Positions 23,972 to 34,151 of a DNA stretch of 64,000 nt are shown piece after piece. Position numbers and translations under genes: made by a program. The stretch lies in NCBI RefSeq assembly GCF_004151235.1, contig NZ_JUIV01000008.1, forward strand, positions 1 through 64,000. Direction: 5' to 3'. The notes under the pieces are model-generated. The model saw nothing but the letters and a program-made list of their open reading frames with translations. It ran no database searches and was not told the DNA's origin. The stretch comes from Flavobacterium anhuiense (lineage in GTDB: Bacteria > Bacteroidota > Bacteroidia > Flavobacteriales > Flavobacteriaceae). Each line of letters begins with the position of its first letter. The first letter of the stretch is position 1.

Positions 23972-26356
23972 TTAGAATTTGAAATTATAACTCACCGCAG
24001 GGACAATCCCGAAAATAGAAGTTTTAATTGCTTCATTCATACCTGTATCTGTATTTTGGCGAAAATTAATTGAAGCGGCATTCATACGATTGTAAAGATT
24101 ATAGATGCTAAAAACCCATTCGCTTTTCCAGTTTCTATCTTTGTTTTTTCTTGGTGTTAGTGTTGCAGAAATATCCAAATGATGATAAGCAGGAAGTCTA
24201 TTTTCATTTCGCAAACCGTAGCTTGGCACCGTAATTCCTAAATATTCATACTGGCCAGTCGGATACGTAACTGGCTGTCCTGACTGCAAAGCAAAGTTAG
24301 CGCCAAAAGACCATTTTTCGTTTAAGTTGTAAGCTGATGTAATGGCAAGATTATGTGTTTTATCATAAGCAGAAGCATACCATTGACCATTATTTATGCC
24401 TGTTTCTTCTGGTGTTCTTCCTGGTGTTTGTTGTTCAGATCTTGAAATGGTGTATGAAATCCAGCCATTAAATCGGCCTTTGTTTTTCTTTGCCATCAAT
24501 TCTAAACCGTATGAACGCATATGGCCGTTTAATATGACTTGCTCAATAGCGTTGTTGGCTATTAAATCGGCTCCGTCTATATAGTCTAATCTATTTCGTA
24601 TTTTCTTGTAATAGGTTTCTACTTCCAAAGAATAGGCATCATTATAGATATTTCTAAAATAACCCAGAGCTACTTGATCTGCAAGCTGAGGTTTAATGTA
24701 ATTATCACTTGGCATCCAAACATCAAGCGGAGTAGGAGAAGAGGTGTTGGAAATCAATTGGAGATATTGCGCCATTCGGTTATAGCTCACTTTTATAGAT
24801 TGATCTTCATTTAATTGATAAGAAAGAGAAAAACGAGGCTCAAGATTATTATAGCTCTGAATGACTTTGTTTTTGCCAAAATATTGAGTTGAAGTTGGCG
24901 TGCCTTTTTCGTAAATCTGCATATCGCTATTAAAAACTACTGGCTGATTGTTGTCGTAATAATTAATAGTTGAAGAGCCTAATCTGTAAAATAAGCTGTA
25001 GCGCAATCCGTAAGCAACGGTGATTTTTTTAGAAAGCTGACTTTCGGCATCCAGATAAACAGAAGGTTCAAAAGCGTATTTTTTGTCTAATTGATCTGGA
25101 TTAATTCCTGAATCTTCGCCAGTTGGTTTTATGGTTCCGGGATTAAAATCGTAATAAATTCCGTTTACGCCATAATTCAGTTTTAGTTTATCTGAAAGAT
25201 AATGTTTGAAATCGTATTTAATGTTGTAGTTTTTGATTCCAGAATCCCATTTGAATCCCACAAAACCAAGATCTAATCCGTAATAATAATCACTGTAAAT
25301 TAAAGAGAGATTCGAGAATAATTTATTTGAATACAGATGATTCCATCTCAGGTTTAAAGTTGAATTTCCGTAAGTATTGGTAAAACTTTTATTCAGCCTG
25401 AAAACGTCTCTTCCAAAATATCCTGACAAATATAAGCTGTTATTATCGTTAAGTTTATAGCTCAATTTGGTGTTTAAATCATAAAAGTAGGCCGCATTAT
25501 CTTTGTCATCTTCAGAAAATTTGAGAAAGAGGTGCGCATAAGAAGCTCGTCCGCCAATAAGAAAAGAACCTTTATCTTTCACAATCGGTCCTTCAGCCAA
25601 TAAACGGCTTGAAATTAAGCCAATTCCGCCATTCATATGGAAATCTTTACTGCTTCCGTCTTTTTGATAGATTTCTAAAACCGAAGACGCTCTGCCGCCA
25701 TAACGCGCCGGAATTCCACCTTTATACAATTTTAGATCTTTAATGGCATCGGGATTAAAAACGGAAAAGAATCCGAAAACGTGAGAAGAATTAAAAATAG
25801 TTGCCTCGTCCAAAAGAATTAGGTTTTGGTCTGCACCGCCTCCGCGAACATTAAATCCAGAAGCGCCTTCACCGGCATTGGTTACGCCTGGAAGTAATAA
25901 AATAGATTTTAAAACATCAACTTCGCCTAAAACTACCGGCATTTTTTTTATGGTAGAAATGGAGAGTTTATTCACACTCATTTCTGGCGACTTGACGTTT
26001 ATTTTGCCTTTGTTTTCTGTAATGATAACTTCTTGAAGTTCTTCGCCATTTCCCTCGCTGATAGAAAAATTGGTTTTTGTATTTTGATTTAAAGAAATGT
26101 GCTTTTGAATAGTCTGATAGCCAACATAACTGATTTCGATTTCGTATTCTCCTTTTGGAGCTGAAAGCGAATAAAAACCGTATTCATTTGTTGTAGTTCC
26201 TATTTTTAAAGATGGAATAAAAATGTTTACTCCAATTAAAGTTTCATTGTTTTTGCTATCGCTGATGGTTCCGCTTAGAGTGAATTTTTCCTGCGCAAAT
26301 GAGGTGAAAATCGTTAAAATAAAAAGAAAAAATGTGCAGGTATTTTTTGTAATCAT
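23972..26356 (-). CDS. TonB-dependent outer-membrane receptor with carboxypeptidase-like N-domain
   Basis: A 794-residue receptor. A signal peptide (to about 21) precedes a CarboxypepD-reg-like domain (about 25-110, TLSGTISDSKNNETLIGVNI), a plug (about 120-235, NVRGGGADQNLILLDEA) and a 22-strand barrel ending in an aromatic C-terminus (SYNFKF). It is a FecA/CirA-like Bacteroidetes receptor without a SusD partner. Instead the downstream gene is DUF4249. The four-gene unit receptor, DUF4249, GyrI-like, DinB is tightly packed. The ligand is not predictable; no sigma/anti-sigma pair or iron-uptake gene is adjacent. Confidence 0.92.
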   Translation of the reverse strand: MITKNTCTFFLFILTIFTSFAQEKFTLSGTISDSKNNETLIGVNIFIPSLKIGTTTNEYGFYSLSAPKGEYEIEISYVGYQTIQKHISLNQNTKTNFSISEGNGEELQEVIITENKGKINVKSPEMSVNKLSISTIKKMPVVLGEVDVLKSILLLPGVTNAGEGASGFNVRGGGADQNLILLDEATIFNSSHVFGFFSVFNPDAIKDLKLYKGGIPARYGGRASSVLEIYQKDGSSKDFHMNGGIGLISSRLLAEGPIVKDKGSFLIGGRASYAHLFLKFSEDDKDNAAYFYDLNTKLSYKLNDNNSLYLSGYFGRDVFRLNKSFTNTYGNSTLNLRWNHLYSNKLFSNLSLIYSDYYYGLDLGFVGFKWDSGIKNYNIKYDFKHYLSDKLKLNYGVNGIYYDFNPGTIKPTGEDSGINPDQLDKKYAFEPSVYLDAESQLSKKITVAYGLRYSLFYRLGSSTINYYDNNQPVVFNSDMQIYEKGTPTSTQYFGKNKVIQSYNNLEPRFSLSYQLNEDQSIKVSYNRMAQYLQLISNTSSPTPLDVWMPSDNYIKPQLADQVALGYFRNIYNDAYSLEVETYYKKIRNRLDYIDGADLIANNAIEQVILNGHMRSYGLELMAKKNKGRFNGWISYTISRSEQQTPGRTPEETGINNGQWYASAYDKTHNLAITSAYNLNEKWSFGANFALQSGQPVTYPTGQYEYLGITVPSYGLRNENRLPAYHHLDISATLTPRKNKDRNWKSEWVFSIYNLYNRMNAASINFRQNTDTGMNEAIKTSIFGIVPAVSYNFKF

Positions 26357-26437
26357 TATATTGATTTTGATTTACATAGTTAACAATTCTTACTAAATAT
26401 TCTTGCGGAACTTTTGTTAAACATAAGTTAAGATAAA

Positions 26438-26466
26438 AAAAGGACAACCTTGCGAGTTGTCCTTTT
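26438..26466 (-). terminator. Terminator of the isocitrate dehydrogenase gene
   Basis: AAAAGGACAAC (26438-26448) pairs exactly with GTTGTCCTTTT (26456-26466) over a 7-base loop. The A run before it becomes the T tract on the minus strand. Confidence 0.8.
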
Positions 26467-26497
26467 ACTTATTTAGAAATACAAAATGTATTCTGAA

Positions 26498-28729
<2,232 letters not shown>

Positions 28730-28791
28730 TTATAATCGTATCGTCAGGAGTTAACGATGTAAAAGATATATTCGGCTCAAAATGAGCGGAG

Positions 28792-28799
28792 CAAATATA
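28792..28799 (-). promoter_or_regulatory. Candidate -7 box for isocitrate dehydrogenase
   Basis: Minus-strand TATATTTG matches the Bacteroidetes -7 consensus, 75 bp from the ATG. No -33 element at the usual distance was found. Confidence 0.45.
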
Positions 28800-28941
28800 A
28801 TAAAATCACAACGAAAACGGTTGAGTTTTGAAGAGAAAAGATGAAATTAACAGATTGTTATTTCGAGCTCGTTAAATTGCTAAATCGATGATTTTGGTAT
28901 TAAAAAATTACGGTTTTGTTAGTGTTGAAAATAGAACATAA

Positions 28942-28978
28942 AAAAAACTCGTTTCAAAGAGTATGAAACGAGTTTTTT
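28942..28978 (-). terminator. Terminator of rplS
   Basis: A perfect 15-bp stem, AAAAAACTCGTTTCA (28942-28956) with TGAAACGAGTTTTTT (28964-28978), and a 7-base loop. It ends 20 bp past the rplS stop. Confidence 0.85.
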
Positions 28979-28997
28979 ATAACATTTTGATAAATGA

Positions 28998-29348
28998 TTA
29001 TCTTCTTTTATCTTTAATCTTAGCTTTTTTACCAGTAAGTTGTCTGAAGTAGAAAATTCTAGCTCTACGTACAGCACCTTTCTTGTTAACTTCGATTTTT
29101 TGTAAAGCTGGTAAGTTTACTGGGAAGATACGCTCTACACCAACAGATCCAGACATTTTACGGATAGTAAAAGTTTCTGTAACACCAGAACCTCTTCTTT
29201 GAATAACAACTCCTTTAAAAAACTGAGTTCTTGTTTTTTCACCCTCTTTAATTTCGTAGAAAACAGTGATTGTGTCTCCAGCTCCGAAATCTGGGAAATC
29301 TTTTTTAGCAACGAATTCGTCTTGAACGAATTTTAATAAATCTGCCAT
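28998..29348 (-). CDS. rplS: 50S ribosomal protein L19
   Basis: A 116-residue ribosomal protein located at the 30S-50S interface. Family motifs are FGAGDTITVFYEIKEGEKTR, FKGVVIQRRGSG, ETFTIRKMS and the C-terminal RRARIFYFRQLTGKKAKI. In most bacteria rplS follows trmD directly. Here a small secreted-protein gene lies between them, and rplS has its own -7 box and a 70-nt leader. Confidence 0.97.
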   Translation of the reverse strand: MADLLKFVQDEFVAKKDFPDFGAGDTITVFYEIKEGEKTRTQFFKGVVIQRRGSGVTETFTIRKMSGSVGVERIFPVNLPALQKIEVNKKGAVRRARIFYFRQLTGKKAKIKDKRR

Positions 29349-29430
29349 GATAATTTAAATTATGGTTTTTATATTAGAGCAACATTCACGGATTTCGCCA
29401 GAGGTTGGTCAAATTCGGGTGCAAATGTAA
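29349..29430 (-). promoter_or_regulatory. rplS promoter and possible L19 autoregulatory leader
   Basis: Minus-strand TACATTTG at 29423-29430 is a good -7 box. The transcribed leader (about 29349-29416) has a GC-richer core, CCAACCTCTGGCGAAATCCG, then GTTGCTC, with CAAC/GTTG able to pair, in otherwise AT-rich DNA. Ribosomal-protein leaders for L19 have been proposed in flavobacteria (from memory). This may be one, but the structure is only suggested. Confidence 0.4.
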
Positions 29431-29509
29431 AAAATAATTATAAATTATGAATTATAAATTGTAAATTATTTTTTAAAACTTAATTTAATCCTAAGAAGCT
29501 AGTAGTTAG

Positions 29510-29881
29510 CTACATAATGAGTTTGGCTAATTTAATTTTTCGCTTTACAGACTTAATGTTTTTATCTGTTTTTTTCTTTACATCGGTATACTTTTCAATC
29601 CCTAAAGAAGACGATAAGGTTTTGTCTCTTTTATCAAATAATTGGTCAATTTGACTGTCTCGCTCTGTTTTTGACAATTTTTTTTTATCTAAATTCGCTA
29701 TTCCTGAAACAAGATCAGAGTTGGCTTGATTATATGCGCTCTTTTGTTTGGTATCTAATGTAACTCCCGATGTTTGATTTAAAGCAGCAGTTAGTGTTTT
29801 TTTGCTAAAAGCTTGTCCGTAACTTGCAGATGAAATTAAAAACGCAAGGCATAAAGTCAGTTTTAAGATAATTTCTTTCAT
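29510..29881 (-). CDS. Small secreted protein of unknown function
   Basis: A 123-residue protein with a clear signal peptide (LTLCLAFLISSASYGQA, cleavage near residue 23) followed by a Lys/Asp/Ser-rich, helical, probably soluble body (KKTDKNIKSVKRKIKLAK near the end). No known domain was recognised. It is inserted between trmD and rplS, which are usually adjacent. An AT-rich low-complexity stretch (29428-29470) follows it. Confidence 0.65.
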   Translation of the reverse strand: MKEIILKLTLCLAFLISSASYGQAFSKKTLTAALNQTSGVTLDTKQKSAYNQANSDLVSGIANLDKKKLSKTERDSQIDQLFDKRDKTLSSSLGIEKYTDVKKKTDKNIKSVKRKIKLAKLIM

Positions 29882-29966
29882 AGTTTTACTTTTAAATTAA
29901 TTATTTTTTTAATTAATTGTTTTTCAGTTGTTTAAAAATATGAAAAAAAGTCAAATCTTACAAAAA

Positions 29967-30644
29967 TTATTCTTCTAGTAGGTCAGGTCTTCTGTTTTTG
30001 GTATGCTCATAAGCAGCATCTTCTCGCCATTTGTCAATTTTAGCAGCATGACCGCTTGTTAGAACTTCAGGAACTTTCCATCCTTTATAATCTGCGGGTC
30101 TTGTATAGATTGGACCTGATAATAAGTTGTCTTGAAAACTGTCTGTTAAAGCTGAGGTTTCGTCACTTAAAACGCCAGGTATTAATCGAATTAAAGCATC
30201 AGATAAAACTAAAGCACCTAATTCTCCGCCTGATAAAACGTAATCTCCAATAGAAATTTCTTTTGTGATAAAATGATCTCTAACTCTTTGGTCTACACCT
30301 TTATAATGTCCGCATAAAATGATAATGTTTTCGTACATTGACATTTTATTGGCCATTTTTTGATTTAAAGTTTCACCGTCAGGAGACATATAAATTACTT
30401 CATCATATTCGCGTTGGCTTTTCAAATGTGTAATGCAATCATCAATAGGCTGAATTGTCATTACCATTCCGGCGCCTCCGCCAAAAGGATAATCATCTAC
30501 ACTTTTCTGTCTGTTTGTGCTGTAATCACGAAGGTTGTGAAAATGCACTTCGACCAAACCTTTATCAATGGCGCGTTTCATAATTGATGCCTCAAACGGA
30601 CTTCTTAATAATTCAGGTAAAAGAGTAATAATATCAATTCGCAT
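29967..30644 (-). CDS. trmD: tRNA (guanine-37-N1)-methyltransferase
   Basis: A 225-residue SPOUT methyltransferase that makes m1G37 in tRNAs reading GNN-type codons and prevents +1 frameshifts. The start [13 protein letters not shown], the [21 protein letters not shown] and the trefoil-knot SAM site [14 protein letters not shown] are all typical. Length is slightly short but normal for Bacteroidetes. The start has two overlapping -7 boxes upstream. Confidence 0.96.
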   Translation of the reverse strand: MRIDIITLLPELLRSPFEASIMKRAIDKGLVEVHFHNLRDYSTNRQKSVDDYPFGGGAGMVMTIQPIDDCITHLKSQREYDEVIYMSPDGETLNQKMANKMSMYENIIILCGHYKGVDQRVRDHFITKEISIGDYVLSGGELGALVLSDALIRLIPGVLSDETSALTDSFQDNLLSGPIYTRPADYKGWKVPEVLTSGHAAKIDKWREDAAYEHTKNRRPDLLEE

Positions 30645-30670
30645 TTTCTGTTGAATAATTTTCTTGTCAG

Positions 30671-30686
30671 CAAAGATACAAAGTTA
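30671..30686 (-). promoter_or_regulatory. Two overlapping -7 boxes for trmD
   Basis: On the minus strand TATCTTTG (30671-30678) and TAACTTTG (30679-30686) abut, each fitting TAnnTTTG. CAA at 30695-30697 is 16 bp from the first and could be its -33 element. Confidence 0.5.
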
Positions 30687-30862
30687 ATATTTGTCAATTT
30701 CTAAAGATTCGTCTGTTAATTATTTCAATATATAAGATTTATCCTAATTAAATATAATGATTTGATGAAAATTAATGTAATGTTATGATTTTTGAAGGGT
30801 TATTTTGTTGGAATTCAGTTAAGTTTGCTACAACTTAAATCAAAAAAGTAAAGTACCAACTT

Positions 30863-31219
30863 ATGAAAAAAACTTTGTTTTTAATGGCATTTTTTACATT
30901 GATGAGTTCCTGTTCTAATGCAAATAAAGTCCATGATAAATGGATAGGTGAATCCAAGCAGAAACTTATAAAAAACTGGGGATCTCCTGTTAGAATATTT
31001 ACAGATGATCAAGGTAATGAGGTGTTTCTTTATGCAGATCAGGTTTTTACTGATAACGATGGCTCTGGTATTGCAGGTCCCTATTATTGGAAATACAATT
31101 ATATATATGTAAATAAGGAAGGAAAAGTTTTTTCGTGGCACAATGAAAAACAAAAGTTTCCACCTCAAGAAGTTGATTCAGAAAAAGTTATAGGTTTGAA
31201 TATTCAGAAGGCAAAATAA
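30863..31219 (+). CDS. Small lipoprotein of unknown function
   Basis: A 118-residue lipoprotein (lipobox LMSSC, Cys17). The mature part has WIGESKQKLIKNWGSP, which resembles the start of the SmpA/OmlA-like repeat used by several small outer-membrane lipoproteins, then VFLYADQVF and a Trp/Tyr-rich middle. It is probably periplasmic-facing. A candidate -7 box TAAGTTTG is at 30820-30827. It has no co-directional close neighbour upstream. The resemblance to BamE-like proteins is weak. Confidence 0.7.
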   Translation: MKKTLFLMAFFTLMSSCSNANKVHDKWIGESKQKLIKNWGSPVRIFTDDQGNEVFLYADQVFTDNDGSGIAGPYYWKYNYIYVNKEGKVFSWHNEKQKFPPQEVDSEKVIGLNIQKAK

Positions 31220-31308
31220 ATTCACTTTATTTTTTTAGGGGAGATTTATATCTCTAAATAAATAGTATTTTTAAGTGTCCATTTAAAAGTACTATTTATC
31301 CTAATTTA

Positions 31309-31845
31309 ATGACTCTATCAAAAATAAAAATCCTTGCCATATCGGGCAGTACCAGAAATAATTCTAGCAGCTTCAAAATTCTGAAATACATTTCAAATTA
31401 CTTAAAACCTGAATTTGAGGTGGAAATTTTTGAAGATTTAGAACGCCTTCCTCATTTTAATCCAGATTTAGATACAGATAATCCTCCACAAGAAATCATT
31501 TCATTTAGAAATAAAATTATAAGTGCCGATGGAGTTATCATTTGCACTCCCGAATATGTGTTCAGTCTTCCTGGAAGTTTGAAAAATGCTTTGGAATGGT
31601 GTGTTTCGACAACCATTTTTTCAAACAAAAAAACAGGTCTTATCACAGCTTCGGCTTCAGGTGAAATGGGGCATGAACAGCTAATGTTATTAATGAAAAC
31701 ACTCGAAGCTAAATTTGATGAAACAGCACAGCTTTTAATTCAAGGCGTACGCGCAAAAGTGAATGCTGAGGGAGAAATCGTTTCAGAAGAAACAGCAAAT
31801 GCACTTCAAAACTTTGCGAAAAACTTTGCGAATCAATTTTTATAA
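31309..31845 (+). CDS. NADPH-dependent FMN reductase
   Basis: A 178-residue flavodoxin-fold protein. The FMN phosphate loop is SGSTRNNSSSFK (about 12-23) and the second FMN-binding stretch is CTPEYVFSLPGSLKNALEW, near-identical to the ArsH/YieF-type pattern PEY(N/F)-S-PG-LKNA. It reduces FMN, quinones or related substrates with NAD(P)H. It lies 33 bp before the Tat-exported isomerase gene, probably co-transcribed. Confidence 0.88.
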   Translation: MTLSKIKILAISGSTRNNSSSFKILKYISNYLKPEFEVEIFEDLERLPHFNPDLDTDNPPQEIISFRNKIISADGVIICTPEYVFSLPGSLKNALEWCVSTTIFSNKKTGLITASASGEMGHEQLMLLMKTLEAKFDETAQLLIQGVRAKVNAEGEIVSEETANALQNFAKNFANQFL

Positions 31846-31877
31846 TATATTTACTTTCTGAAATTTAAATCATTAAA

Positions 31878-32750
31878 ATGATTAGTAGAAGAAACTTTAT
31901 CGTAACCACAGGTCTTGCCGCAACTGCAGTTTTGGCTTCACCATCATTTGCACTTACTATGAATAAAAAAGAAATAGGTTTACAGCTGTATACACTTCGT
32001 GATGAACTTCCTAAAGATGTAAAAGGAACTTTAGAAAAAGTGGCTAAGGCAGGTTATACAACTGTTGAGACATACGGTTTTTCAATCAAAGATCAGTTTT
32101 GGGGATTAAGTCCTCAAGAATTAAAAAAGATTTTAGATGATAATGGACTTAAAGCCGTTAGCGGACATTATAATCTGGGAAGCTTTTTATATGACGGAAA
32201 TACTGAAGAATTAATTGCTGCAATTGAGGCTGCAAAAGTTCTTAAAAATGAATTTCTGACTGTTCCATGGATTGATGAGCCTTTTAGGAGAAATATTGAA
32301 GATTATAAAAAGATTGCTTCTCGAGTAAATGAAGCCGCAAAAATGTGCAAAAAATCAGGCTTGAAACTGGCTTATCACAATCATGATTTTGAGTTTAAGA
32401 AATATGATGGCGTTACAGGTTACGAAATTCTATTAAAGGAAACTGATAAAGATTTGGTGTATTTCGAGCTAGATTTATACTGGGTAGTGCATTCAGGAAA
32501 TGATCCTTTGAAACTATTTAAAGAAAATCCAAGCCGTTTCAAAATGTGGCATGTGAAAGATAAGGATAAAAATAATAACGATTTGAATACTGAAGTTGGT
32601 TCTGGAACAATTGATTTTAAACCTTTCTTCGCAGCAGCAAAACAATCAGAAATGGTTCATTTTTTTGTAGAACAGGAAAATAATTTTGCATCAAATTCTT
32701 TTGAATCTATCAAATCGAGCTGTGATTTTATTTCGAAGAATTTAATCTAA
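31878..32750 (+). CDS. Sugar phosphate isomerase/epimerase, Tat-exported
   Basis: A 290-residue AP endonuclease 2-type TIM-barrel protein. The N-terminus MISRRNFIVTTG...ATAVLA is a twin-arginine signal (RRNF), so it is exported folded. The barrel carries Glu/His/Asp metal-site candidates in YHNHDFEF, ELDLYWVVHSG, MWHVKDKD and FVEQEN. These proteins are xylose-isomerase-like epimerases, often for inositol or unusual sugars. The substrate is not known. It is followed 10 bp later by the archaemetzincin gene. Confidence 0.82.
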   Translation: MISRRNFIVTTGLAATAVLASPSFALTMNKKEIGLQLYTLRDELPKDVKGTLEKVAKAGYTTVETYGFSIKDQFWGLSPQELKKILDDNGLKAVSGHYNLGSFLYDGNTEELIAAIEAAKVLKNEFLTVPWIDEPFRRNIEDYKKIASRVNEAAKMCKKSGLKLAYHNHDFEFKKYDGVTGYEILLKETDKDLVYFELDLYWVVHSGNDPLKLFKENPSRFKMWHVKDKDKNNNDLNTEVGSGTIDFKPFFAAAKQSEMVHFFVEQENNFASNSFESIKSSCDFISKNLI

Positions 32751-32759
32751 TTCGTCTTT

Positions 32760-33671
32760 ATGAAGAAGCTTCTTTTGCTGGTATTTGTAATTCTTTGTTC
32801 ATGTCAATCCGATAAAAAAGAAAAGACAAATTTAAAGATGCAATCGATTCCGCAGAAAATTTTACCACCCGCGCCTTATTTTGTAAATATTAAAGCAAAT
32901 GATGTTAAACTTGGGAAACCGGCATATGGAGATTGGTTGTTTTCTCATAAAGAAAACGGACAAAGTTTCGAGCAATTTGTGAGAACTAAACACGTTGTTC
33001 CAACCAAAGAAGAAAATATTATTTATCTGCAGCCTATAGGAAAGTTCAATTCAATGCAGATAAAACAAATTGAATTAGTTCGTCAATATTTGCAAATATT
33101 TTTTCAATTGGAAACTAAGGTTTTAGAAAATGTTTCAAATGATATTATTCCGAATCGTGCTAGACGAATTGGAGATGTTGGGCAAGAACAGTTTTTAGCG
33201 GGATATATTTTAACCGATGTTTTAAAAGAAGAAAATCCGAATAAAAGAATTGCTTTGATGGCAATAACTGAAAAAGATTTGTATCCAAAACCCGAATGGA
33301 ATTATGTTTTTGGATTGGCTTCTTATAGAGATAAAATCGCAGTAAGTTCTATTTACAGAATGCAAAAAGAAGCCGATTTTAATTTAGGGTTAGAACGATT
33401 GCTGAAAATTTGTTCTCACGAAATAGGGCATATGTTTGGTCTGCATCATTGTATTGAAGCCAGGTGCGTTATGAATGGAACCAATAGTATGATAGAAACA
33501 GATTCGCATTCTATTAGATTGTGTTCTCTTTGTCAAAGAAAATTAAATTCGGGATTTAATTATGATAATTTAAAGAGATTAAAAGAGCTTGAAGCGTTCT
33601 TTCAAAAGAATAATCTAGATGAAGGATTGGCATTGATGAAAAAAGACTTTGAAAAAATTAAAAATAAATAG
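32760..33671 (+). CDS. Archaemetzincin-type zinc metalloprotease lipoprotein
   Basis: A 303-residue protein with a lipobox (LCSC, Cys15). The zinc motif is H220-E-I-G-H224-M-F-G-L-H-H230-C231, with Cys236, Met238 (Met-turn) and Cys255/Cys258. This matches the archaemetzincin signature HExxHxxGxxHCx4CxM and a late CxxC, giving a second, structural zinc site. The catalytic Glu221 is present, so it is probably active on peptides, but natural substrates of the family are unknown. It is 10 bp after the Tat isomerase gene and 3 bp before the cupin gene. Confidence 0.88.
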   Translation: MKKLLLLVFVILCSCQSDKKEKTNLKMQSIPQKILPPAPYFVNIKANDVKLGKPAYGDWLFSHKENGQSFEQFVRTKHVVPTKEENIIYLQPIGKFNSMQIKQIELVRQYLQIFFQLETKVLENVSNDIIPNRARRIGDVGQEQFLAGYILTDVLKEENPNKRIALMAITEKDLYPKPEWNYVFGLASYRDKIAVSSIYRMQKEADFNLGLERLLKICSHEIGHMFGLHHCIEARCVMNGTNSMIETDSHSIRLCSLCQRKLNSGFNYDNLKRLKELEAFFQKNNLDEGLALMKKDFEKIKNK

Positions 33672-33673
33672 AA

Positions 33674-34015
33674 ATGAGTACTAGCAAAGAATTTATAAAA
33701 GGCGACGAAATAGAGTGGGAAGTAGTCGGTGAAGGAATCAAACGCAAGATTTTGGCTTTTGACGAAAGAGTAATGTTGGTAAACGTACATTTTGAGAAAG
33801 GTGGAATCGGTACTTTGCACGACCATTATCATTCTCAAGTTACTTACATCGCAAGCGGAAAATTTGATGTAACAATCAGCGGTGTAACACAGACATTAAA
33901 AGAAGGCGATAGTTTTTATATTCCACCACATGCTAAACACGGTGTTGTTTGTTTAGAAACAGGTATGCTTACAGATGTTTTTAGCCCTGCAAGAGAAGAC
34001 TTTTTAAACTATTAA
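33674..34015 (+). CDS. Cupin-domain protein
   Basis: A 113-residue single-domain cupin. Motif 1 is H-x-H-x-x-x-Q (HDHYHSQVTYIASGKFDV) and motif 2 is PPHAKHGVVCLETG, leaving two to three His metal ligands. It may bind a metal and a small organic ligand. It starts 3 bp after the archaemetzincin gene, so the three genes isomerase, protease and cupin are one unit with FMN reductase upstream. Confidence 0.85.
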   Translation: MSTSKEFIKGDEIEWEVVGEGIKRKILAFDERVMLVNVHFEKGGIGTLHDHYHSQVTYIASGKFDVTISGVTQTLKEGDSFYIPPHAKHGVVCLETGMLTDVFSPAREDFLNY

Positions 34016-34054
34016 TATGTTTACTGGAGAAATAAACTTATTAAGGATCTTAGT

Positions 34055-34093
34055 TTAAATGAACTTATATCACTTATATGGTTTAAAAAAAAA
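34055..34093 (+). repeat. Copy 1 of a dispersed upstream element
   Basis: TTAAATGAACTTATATCACT... continuing TATATGG and an A run. It matches the sequence at 58335-58374 with few differences. Its left end is 97 bp upstream of the MFS start. CTTATAT occurs twice within it. Confidence 0.6.
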
Positions 34094-34139
34094 CTTAAAA
34101 TTTATACTTTTTTTAAAGTTTTCCTAAAGATTAGAGTGG

Positions 34140-34147
34140 TATTTTTG
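34140..34147 (+). promoter_or_regulatory. Candidate -7 box for the MFS gene, near-leaderless
   Basis: TATTTTTG followed 4 bp later by the ATG at 34152. If used, transcription would start at or within a few bases of the start codon. Confidence 0.4.
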
Positions 34148-34151
34148 CAGC

